In this document: piece after piece, positions 7,598-12,943 of the stretch
Layout of the letters: every line of letters begins with the position of its first letter
Position numbering within the stretch: position 1 is the first letter of the stretch
DNA from: Planctomycetota bacterium
GTDB taxonomy: Bacteria; Planctomycetota; Planctomycetia; Planctomycetales; Planctomycetaceae
DNA length: 12,943 bases
Assembly (NCBI GenBank): GCA_003669575.1
Contig: QWOR01000094.1
Span: 1-12,943, forward strand
Direction of reading: 5' to 3'
Position numbers and translations under genes: made by a program
Notes under the pieces: model-generated
Database searches by the model: none
The model's input: the letters and a program-made list of their open reading frames with translations, nothing else
Told to the model about the DNA's origin: nothing

Positions 7598-9091
7598 CTA
7601 CGGCAGCGGAGTCACGGCAGGGGACAACTTCATCAGTTGACCGTTTCGCTCAATGTCCCAGACGCGATTCTCCTGGTTAACCCCGTCATTCACGGCGAGA
7701 ATCCGATCCCCCTGCCGGAAGCCACACTGAGCTGCGGGCGAGTCACTTGTCACCGATGTCACGATCGCCACCCCCGGCTCGGCAGCATCGCGAGCAGCCA
7801 AAAGTCCTTCAGGCAGTGGAAATCCTTTCAGGTCGAGAGAGATCTGTTCCTCGGCCCGGTCCTTCGCCCGAACAACATCCATATCCAGATGGACGGGACT
7901 GCGGCGAATCCATTCGATGAAGTTGTCGATCTCCCTGACATCGACTCCGTTTATCAACACCAGTTCATCTCCGACCTGCAACCCTGCCTTGCCGGCAGCA
8001 GAATCTCCTTCCACAGAGGTCAGCGTGATCGTCTGGCCCTTCTGACGTGTCGGAGACCAGGTGACTCCCAGGCGGCTGGGAAGAGATGCGAGGGGAGGCG
8101 AGTTGATGTGCTCATTGCGACAGTAATCCCGAAAGGTCAACTGTTCGGGGTAATTGGCCACTTCGATCATCTGTCGAGTCAGCAACTGGGCGATCTTTTC
8201 GATCCCCTCGAAGTTCAACTTTTCGACGTCGTCACTCGGGCGGTGGTAGTCGTAGTGCAACCCCGAGAAGACCATCGTGTAGGGAATATTCCGTTGATAG
8301 AAGTTGTAGTGATCGCTGTCGTCCCGCTGTGCCCAGCTAAACTTCATCTGGATATCACCGGCATTCGATCGGGCCAGCATAGACCGCAAACCCGGCAGAG
8401 TCCGCACGCCGAACACCTCGGCTGAGTCATCACGCATCCGTCCGACCATGTCGATGTTGGTGTAAAACTGAACCTGCGACAGATCGGGATGGTTGGCCAG
8501 CCAATGCGCTGAGCCGAGCAGTCCCCGCTCCTCGGCATCCCAAAAAGCGATGGCAATGCTGCGTTTGGGAGCCGGCAAACCACATAAGGCCTCGGCGATT
8601 TCCAGCAAGCATGAAACACCGCTGGCATTGTCATCAGCCCCGTTATGGATCTGGCCGAACGGACCATGGCTGTTCAACGGGTTGCCAAAGCCGACATGAT
8701 CAAAGTGAGCCCCGATCACGACCCATTCATTCTTCAGGTGCGGGTCACTGCCCTCGAGCAATCCAAGGACATTCTGGTACCCCGCCCCAAACGCCTGACG
8801 GTAGTCCGCATCCGTCCCAATCGGCAGATACTTCAAGTGCTTTAATTCGTCAGCCAGATACGCAGCGGTAGCTCGTCCACCCTCGGTTCCTGCATCACGC
8901 CCCTGCAGGGTGTCGCTGGCCAGAAAAGCGGCGTGGGCCTGCAATTCCTTGATCGTGATCTGAGTTTCGTCAGTAACCGCTAGCGTGGGGACTGAGTCGG
9001 CGGCGGTCGGATCCGCCGGGGGCGAGGAGGCATCCTCTGAATACGCCACCGGTGATGCGACCAGGATCATTACCAGGCACATCCCCCGCAC
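7598..9091 (-). CDS. Secreted M28-family zinc metallopeptidase with two PDZ-like domains
   Basis: The 497-aa product carries an N-terminal signal peptide (RGMCLVMILVASPVAYS), an M28 aminopeptidase-type domain, and two C-terminal PDZ-like domains (about 340-422 and 424-489). The di-zinc site is complete: GAHFDHVG (His129, Asp131), NGADDNASG (Asp153), FWDAEERG (Glu187/Glu188, catalytic base and ligand), NIDMVGR (Asp214) and HYDYHRPSDD (His283). Family members remove N-terminal residues or cleave small peptides outside the cytoplasm; the substrate is unknown. PDZ domains may guide substrate binding. It lies 13 bp downstream of tatA on the same strand and is probably co-transcribed. The start is uncertain: GTG 9091 gives a charged n-region before the signal core; ATG 9082 lacks one; GTG 9160, inside tatA, has an AAGGG-like site upstream; the ATG-free frame to 9244 is a tatA shadow. 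Confidence 0.9.
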   Translation of the reverse strand: MRGMCLVMILVASPVAYSEDASSPPADPTAADSVPTLAVTDETQITIKELQAHAAFLASDTLQGRDAGTEGGRATAAYLADELKHLKYLPIGTDADYRQAFGAGYQNVLGLLEGSDPHLKNEWVVIGAHFDHVGFGNPLNSHGPFGQIHNGADDNASGVSCLLEIAEALCGLPAPKRSIAIAFWDAEERGLLGSAHWLANHPDLSQVQFYTNIDMVGRMRDDSAEVFGVRTLPGLRSMLARSNAGDIQMKFSWAQRDDSDHYNFYQRNIPYTMVFSGLHYDYHRPSDDVEKLNFEGIEKIAQLLTRQMIEVANYPEQLTFRDYCRNEHINSPPLASLPSRLGVTWSPTRQKGQTITLTSVEGDSAAGKAGLQVGDELVLINGVDVREIDNFIEWIRRSPVHLDMDVVRAKDRAEEQISLDLKGFPLPEGLLAARDAAEPGVAIVTSVTSDSPAAQCGFRQGDRILAVNDGVNQENRVWDIERNGQLMKLSPAVTPLP

Positions 9092-9104
9092 GATTGACCG
9101 TGCA

Positions 9105-9287
9105 TCAACCGCCGATTTCCTTGGGAGGCTCAGCTGGCTTCTCGTCGTTTTCACTTTCACGAATTCCCTTCTTGAATTCAGTGATCGACTTTCCGACGGA
9201 GCGCATCGTCTGAGGCAGACGGCTTCCGAAGAGCAGCAGGGCAATCGCAGCGAAAATCAGCAGCTCGATATGATTGAATCCGAACAT
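9105..9287 (-). CDS. tatA: Sec-independent protein translocase subunit TatA/TatE
   Basis: This 60-aa protein forms the pore-like oligomer of the twin-arginine translocase, which exports folded proteins using the proton-motive force. It shows the full TatA pattern: a short N-terminus, polar Glu8 at the start of the single membrane helix (about 8-20), the FG hinge at 20-21, LP at 24-25, then the amphipathic helix with R29, GK at 32-33 and TEFKKG at 36-41, followed by an acidic, Pro-rich tail. The lone polar residue and the short tail fit TatA/E rather than TatB. AGAGGA lies about nine bases before the ATG. No tatC is present in the window, as in bacteria whose tat genes are scattered. A gene with a twin-arginine motif lies 3 kb away. 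Confidence 0.93.
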   Translation of the reverse strand: MFGFNHIELLIFAAIALLLFGSRLPQTMRSVGKSITEFKKGIRESENDEKPAEPPKEIGG

Positions 9288-9335
9288 GAGCCACCATCCT
9301 CTCGGGACAAACCCGTCATCATCTCAGGAAAACCC

Positions 9336-9366
9336 GCAGGTGATGACTGTTGACCGCCTCACCTGC
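9336..9366. repeat. 8-bp inverted repeat in the tatA leader region
   Basis: GCAGGTGA (9336-9343) and TCACCTGC (9359-9366) are perfect inverted copies separated by 15 bp, 49-79 bp upstream of the tatA start. They could form a hairpin in the tatA leader or a dyad operator. No T-tract follows on either strand, so a terminator is unlikely. Confidence 0.45.
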
Positions 9367-9487
9367 CCGAGAGCGGCCCGCCACAACCCATTGCGGCGGC
9401 CCGCCTCTCCAAGAACATTCTAGTCTAATCCGATCCGTCCGGATTCTCAAACTCCCGCCGATCAGATGCTCGAACTCGTGAACCTTT

Positions 9488-9542
9488 CTGACGTTGAATC
9501 ACAAATGTCTCAAAATTGAATCAAGTTGTCTCAGCACGTCAG
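9488..9542. repeat. Paired direct repeats framed by a 7-bp inverted repeat (candidate operator)
   Basis: Arms CTGACGT (9488-9494) and ACGTCAG (9536-9542) are perfect inverted copies. Between them, TTGAATCA occurs at 9494-9501 and 9516-9523, and TGTCTCA at 9506-9512 and 9527-9533. The two composite units start 22 bp apart, about two helical turns, which would place bound proteins on one face of the DNA. The AT-rich setting in a GC-rich divergent intergenic region suits a regulatory site. No protein is assigned. Confidence 0.5.
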
Positions 9543-9748
9543 GCCCGGACGCGCGCCCATAATCGCAAACTCGTGAAATCCCGCCCAATTATCCGAGAGC
9601 ATCCAGTCGACGCTACATTCCCAGCCGTGGTGATCGACACATTGGATCGGATTCAAGTCGAAAGATCGAAGAATGACTGAAGTTCCGTTGCGACCACCGT
9701 CCTTCCAGATGATGATTCTAAAGCTGATCTGCGGCGTTTTTTCCTCAA

Positions 9749-9755
9749 GGAAGGA
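9749..9755 (+). promoter_or_regulatory. Ribosome-binding site of the small acidic gene
   Basis: GGAAGGA ends eight bases before the ATG at 9764, a strong Shine-Dalgarno match that supports this short gene as real. Confidence 0.75.
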
Positions 9756-9763
9756 CCACACAC

Positions 9764-10018
9764 ATGTCGACGCCCGACTCTTTCGGCCTTGAACTTCGCG
9801 AAGACCCTAGCCTCCCTGCCAAGACTCTGGTGGCCCCCATCGGCGTGATTCGCGATATTCGCGCAGCCCTGGGCGAACTGGCCATGAACATCCAGATTGG
9901 CTGGGATTCCCCCGCCGTGATGGTCTCATCGGACCTGTATGAGGCCTTCAACGCCTGGAGTTCCATGCAGGAAGACACCGAGGAAGTCGATTCAATCGAC
10001 GAAGGCCTCTATAACTAA
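9764..10018 (+). CDS. Small acidic protein of unknown function
   Basis: I do not recognise this 84-aa protein. It is strongly acidic (16 Asp/Glu against 4 Lys/Arg), with no signal peptide or membrane segment, so it is probably cytoplasmic. Residues about 20-46 look like a strand followed by an amphipathic helix (VIRDIRAALGELAMNI), residues 51-67 could form a second strand-helix pair, and the tail from 69 is almost wholly acidic. Support for coding is the strong ribosome-binding site, a clean ATG and an intrinsic terminator about 50 bp after the stop. It stands alone, divergent from tatA and convergent with the 557-aa gene. No function can be inferred from context. Confidence 0.72.
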   Translation: MSTPDSFGLELREDPSLPAKTLVAPIGVIRDIRAALGELAMNIQIGWDSPAVMVSSDLYEAFNAWSSMQEDTEEVDSIDEGLYN

Positions 10019-10067
10019 CTGGTTCGAGTCACGAACATCCCAGACACTTGGGCAGTTACGTTTCTAG

Positions 10068-10105
10068 ACAGCCGCTCCCGAAGAACGCCGGGCGCGGCTG
10101 TTTTT
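10068..10105 (+). terminator. Intrinsic terminator of the small acidic gene
   Basis: ACAGCCGC (10068-10075) pairs with GCGGCTGT (10094-10101), an 8-bp stem that closes a loop with further CCCG/CGGG pairing, and is followed at once by a run of T. It lies 50 bp after the stop codon. Confidence 0.85.
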
Positions 10106-10219
10106 CGTTGGCCGCCCCTTTTCATCCTTCTGCTTTCCTTCCTTGTCTTCGTTTCCTTCTGTTCGAATTCTTCCCCGCACCTGCATGCCATCACGGATTC
10201 TCGCGTGGGTCGACTTAGG

Positions 10220-10256
10220 AAAAAAAACGCGGGCAGGTCCGTAGACCTGCCCGCGT
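10220..10256 (-). terminator. Intrinsic terminator of the 557-aa secreted protein gene
   Basis: A perfect 13-bp stem (10227-10239 with 10244-10256) closes a 4-base loop. On the minus strand it is followed by eight T residues, the classic rho-independent form. It begins 45 bp past the stop of the minus-strand gene. Confidence 0.92.
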
Positions 10257-10300
10257 GAATGTTGTTCAGAGCCACCTTTCGGCCACTCAAAAACGAACGA

Positions 10301-11974
10301 CTACTTGCCGCCCCTTTGAAGCTGTTGGAACAGTCCGACCAGCTTCATCACCCCGCGAAACTGCTCAGTGGGCACATTGACATCAAATCGCAGGGAGTGT
10401 TTCTCGGCCACCGCAGATGCTGCGGTGTAGCTGCGAGTGATCTGCAGTTCTTCCACAGCCTCTTTCTTGATCGGCAGAGGAATCGCCGGAATCGAGGTGG
10501 CAGCGAGCAGACCATTAGTGACCAGTCCGGGCAAATCGAGCAACAGCAGTGCGTGGGCCTCCTCGGCCAGGCCCTCCCGCTCATCGCTCAGCGAATTCTC
10601 ACTGGCGTCATAGGCCTTCAAGGCTACTTCCATCGCCCCTTTCCCGCCTCCCTGGACCTGCAAGAAGCCATCTGCCAGAGCGGTACTACGCGATTCCAGA
10701 CCGTTGGGGCCGAACATCACGCCCGTGACCATCATCTGGATCGCTGCCCCCGACTGCTTGGGGTCGACCTGCTGCTTGACGGTCATCACGTCAATTTTGT
10801 GATCTCCGATTGTTTCTGCTTCCGCTTTGAGTTGTGTCTCAGAGGTCACCCCTGCCGCCTTGACCGATTTCATCGCAGCTGCCATTTTTCGAGCGCCATC
10901 GAGAAGTTCAGAGGCTGCCTTGGTTTCATAGAAACCGGTCGTCCGCAACAGCCCTGTCCCACTGCTGGCCACATCGAATGATCCCACCGCAGAGGTGACT
11001 GGCGTTTTATACAGTGCCTTGAGGCTCTCCTTCATCGCCTCTTGAACTGCTGGGTCTGTATACATTACACCGAGGAACTTCTCGCTCAGCTCAGCGAGCG
11101 ATTTGAAATCAGCACTGAGACCGAAATAGACCGGGAACCCCTCGCCCAACTTGGACAGGGACTTAAATTCAGAGGTCGGGTGTTTTTCCAGGAACGTTGC
11201 GACCTGACTCCCCTCTTCAAAGTCGAGATGGTCAGCGATTTCCAGCCCGTCCTTCGATGCGTTGATCCCAATCGCGATCGAGTCCGTATCCTCCAGCAAC
11301 TGAAAGGCGATGTCCGCCTCCAGCTTCAGGATCTGCACAGCTCCAGCTGCGTTTTCGACGCCGGGGGTTTTCAGTCCCTGCTGGATCTGTTCTTCAAACT
11401 TCTGGCGGCCAGCCTGAATCTTGTCGGCATAGACTTCCGCCAGATGCTTGACGTTCACATAGAGCCCGATATCAGAATCTTCGAGCATCTCCAGAGCTTC
11501 AGACCGGACGATCACGGACTCCATCGAGTCCGCCTCAGTCACAGCTTCGGGAACCCCATGCTCGTTCGTCGCGTAGAACACCCAGTCCTCGCGCACCTGC
11601 GAGTCGTAGTTCTCCGGCAAGCCCTTCTGTAAAGCGGGACCATCGGTCGTCGGAATGACAAACAGCGCCTTCGGCTCACCCTCGGGGCGGGCGAACAGCA
11701 CCAGGTAAAAGTCCTTCGTCTGGTCGACTCCCGCCAGCGCGGGATTCGAGAGTACCAAACCAAACATCGTCGCGTTCTGCGACACCAGATCACCCGCCCC
11801 AGGCTGAATCTCATTGGCCAGCGCAGCCACGTTTTTCACGGTGCGATCAAAGGCCCGAATCCGAATCACGACATCGGCATCCTTCGAGACCTGGCCAAGC
11901 GGGGTCTCCGCAGCCTGAACAGTGATTCCAATTGCCAGAACCAGCGCACTAGCCAACCAGATTGAACTTTTCAT
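10301..11974 (-). CDS. Secreted protein of unknown function, 557 aa
   Basis: I cannot name a family for this protein. A clear Sec signal peptide (MKSSIWLASALVLAIGITVQ followed by AAE, cleavage near residue 21-22) shows export. The mature part is acidic, mixed alpha/beta, without further membrane segments. It begins with a DADVVIRIRAFDRTVKNV segment and contains an amphipathic helix at about 185-215 and a long acidic alpha/beta central region. Its style resembles the exported planctomycete proteins that open with a 'voiced rigid value, then helix' pattern (DUF3352-like), but I would not assign it there without a profile search. The ATG has AGGA seven bases upstream and sits exactly at the signal peptide. 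The frame continues 41 codons upstream to ATG 12097, which has AAGGAG only three bases away; that extension lacks protein-like character. A strong terminator follows the stop. Confidence 0.85.
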   Translation of the reverse strand: MKSSIWLASALVLAIGITVQAAETPLGQVSKDADVVIRIRAFDRTVKNVAALANEIQPGAGDLVSQNATMFGLVLSNPALAGVDQTKDFYLVLFARPEGEPKALFVIPTTDGPALQKGLPENYDSQVREDWVFYATNEHGVPEAVTEADSMESVIVRSEALEMLEDSDIGLYVNVKHLAEVYADKIQAGRQKFEEQIQQGLKTPGVENAAGAVQILKLEADIAFQLLEDTDSIAIGINASKDGLEIADHLDFEEGSQVATFLEKHPTSEFKSLSKLGEGFPVYFGLSADFKSLAELSEKFLGVMYTDPAVQEAMKESLKALYKTPVTSAVGSFDVASSGTGLLRTTGFYETKAASELLDGARKMAAAMKSVKAAGVTSETQLKAEAETIGDHKIDVMTVKQQVDPKQSGAAIQMMVTGVMFGPNGLESRSTALADGFLQVQGGGKGAMEVALKAYDASENSLSDEREGLAEEAHALLLLDLPGLVTNGLLAATSIPAIPLPIKKEAVEELQITRSYTAASAVAEKHSLRFDVNVPTEQFRGVMKLVGLFQQLQRGGK

Positions 11975-12307
11975 CTTGCATTCCTGGGAACAGGGAGGAA
12001 TCGGCCTCATCGACACGGCACAGAAACCACCGTGTCGCAACCTGGCCACATTTGCGATTGAAGAGGATACGTGGAACCAAGTCCACAGGATCAACATGTT
12101 CTCCTTAGAATTGCCCGCTGCGTCAACTGAACGTCGCCAAACCCCTTACCCTGACAAGATTTCAAGCGAACCTGATATTCTCTGACAACCGTTCAGTCGT
12201 ATCGCATCTGCGCCCCACTCAGCGCACTATCAATTTTTCCTGGTGCATGGCTATCTTGAAACGAGTGTGATGTCGGTTCGTGAACTTCTCTCTCGCGACG
12301 TGATTCC
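11975..12307. other. Divergent intergenic region between the secreted protein and the Tat-signal protein
   Basis: These 333 bp separate two divergent genes. Notable items are AAGGAG three bases before an in-frame minus-strand ATG at 12097 (see the 557-aa gene) and an AT-rich patch near 12231-12257. No convincing promoter pair, RNA gene or repeat was found. Confidence 0.45.
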
Positions 12308-12943
12308 ATGGAAGCTCCTCGCCCCACTTCAGATCACGCGCCCGATCAGCTCACCCGACGACACGTCCTCTGGGGAGTTCTGACCAGCGGAGTAATGATC
12401 TCGCAGATCAAGGGCGAGGTCTCTGATCGATCGACTGCTCCCCCACGGTCCGAGCGACCGCGTCACATGACCGAGGCTGCCGATTCCGCCATCACTCGAG
12501 GTCTGGCCTGGCTGGCGGAACGGCAACAGGCCGATGGCGGATTCGGGAACCCTCGAACCTACTCCCGCAACGTGGGAGTCTGTGCCCTCTGCGGCCTGGC
12601 ATTCCTGCCTCAAGGGATCGCCGGGAGGTTTCAGCAGCAGATCCGTGGTTGTACAGACTACCTGTTACAGCACGCACGTCCCAGCGGTCAGATCATCGAG
12701 GATGATGTCGTCACGCATGCCCCGATGTTTGGACACGGCTTTGCCACGACCTATCTGGCGCAGGTCTACGGGATGGGTCTGCGCGACGAATTGAAAACCG
12801 CTCTCAGACGAGCTGTTTCGCTGATTCTCGCAGCTCAAGATGCCAGCGGTGCCTGGCGTTACACCCCGTTTCCAGACGATGGCGATGTCTCGGTCACCAC
12901 CTGCCAGATGATCGCCCTCGCTTCCGCACGACAGGCGGGGATC
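12308..12943 (+). CDS. Tat-exported prenyltransferase/squalene-cyclase-repeat protein, N-terminal part (3' end outside window)
   Basis: The frame is open from ATG 12308 to the window end, giving the first 212 residues. The N-terminus has a twin-arginine motif, TRRHVLW at 16-22, followed by a short weakly hydrophobic stretch (to about 32), typical of a Tat signal. The body shows alpha/alpha-barrel repeats of the squalene-hopene cyclase/prenyltransferase type: a helix then ERQQADGGFG at 71-80 with VGVCALCGLAFL, and LAAQDASGAW at 174-183 with DVSVTTCQMIALASA at 193-207. These Q-x-x-x-G-x-(W/F) turns are structural and do not show cyclase activity; the DxDD motif of squalene-hopene cyclase is not in the visible part. 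Many exported bacterial proteins with these repeats are not cyclases. No strong ribosome-binding site precedes the ATG. Confidence 0.87.
   Translation, partial: MEAPRPTSDHAPDQLTRRHVLWGVLTSGVMISQIKGEVSDRSTAPPRSERPRHMTEAADSAITRGLAWLAERQQADGGFGNPRTYSRNVGVCALCGLAFLPQGIAGRFQQQIRGCTDYLLQHARPSGQIIEDDVVTHAPMFGHGFATTYLAQVYGMGLRDELKTALRRAVSLILAAQDASGAWRYTPFPDDGDVSVTTCQMIALASARQAGI

Larger units (their letters stand above)
9288..9763. other. Divergent intergenic region between tatA and the small acidic gene
   Basis: These 476 bp should hold promoters for both flanking genes. They contain an 8-bp inverted repeat near tatA (9336-9366), two copies of GCGGCCCGCC (9373-9382 and 9396-9405), a paired direct repeat inside inverted arms (9488-9542), and a minus-strand open frame of 76 codons beginning with GTG at 9761. 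That frame is fairly protein-like, rich in Trp, Asp and Ile, but has no ribosome-binding site and no domain I recognise. I do not call it a gene. Confidence 0.5.

Noticed and set aside
9092..9244. Full upstream extension of the M28 peptidase frame
   Set aside because: Most of it is an out-of-frame reading of tatA, with Cys/Arg/Ser-rich shadow composition; only the GTG at 9160 is kept as an alternative.
9373..9405. Two copies of GCGGCCCGCC 23 bp apart
   Set aside because: Ten GC-only bases in a GC-rich genome can recur by chance, and the copies have no matching flanks.
10015..10290. 91-codon minus-strand frame between the two terminators
   Set aside because: It crosses both terminator hairpins, is Arg/Lys/Glu-biased by a pyrimidine-rich strand, and has no ribosome-binding site or motif.

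Overview
The window looks like chromosomal DNA of a moderately GC-rich bacterium, most likely a planctomycete. This placement is an inference from the kinds of genes present: a DUF1573 envelope protein, a membrane-fused spermidine-synthase-like protein, a large secreted protein of unknown family, and a Tat-exported squalene-cyclase-repeat protein. No single marker proves it. I see no insertion sequence, integrase, CRISPR array or phage gene, so this reads as ordinary chromosome rather than a mobile island.

Layout from left to right: the 3' part of an FAD-dependent glycerol-3-phosphate dehydrogenase (+, 2-760); a degenerate phosphohexomutase-like protein (-, 807-2102) with a tRNA-His just upstream on the same strand (2190-2264); a 423-bp gap; mscL (+, 2688-3065); a bidirectional terminator (3087-3127); a DUF1573 membrane-anchored protein (-, 3139-4071); a 1096-aa multi-pass membrane protein with a spermidine-synthase-like domain (+, 4260-7550); an M28 metallopeptidase with two PDZ-like domains (-, 7598-9091) directly downstream of tatA (-, 9105-9287); a 476-bp gap with paired direct repeats inside an inverted repeat; a small acidic orphan protein (+, 9764-10018) with its own terminator; a second strong terminator that closes a 557-aa secreted protein (-, 10301-11974); and the start of a Tat-signal prenyltransferase/squalene-cyclase-repeat protein (+, 12308 to the window end).

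Neighbouring transcription units mostly alternate strand, so most genes are probably transcribed alone. The only likely operon is tatA plus the M28 peptidase. A loose shared theme from mscL rightwards is the cell envelope and export: a mechanosensitive channel, a DUF1573 protein, a membrane-fused SpeE-like protein, a Tat component, a secreted peptidase, a secreted unknown and a Tat substrate.

The most unusual content is two apparent pseudoenzymes. The phosphohexomutase relative has lost its catalytic serine, its metal loop and its whole fourth domain. The SpeE-like fusion has lost the glycine-rich loop and the catalytic aspartate expected for polyamine synthesis and has gained a long C-terminal extension. 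I do not see a clear novel multi-gene system.
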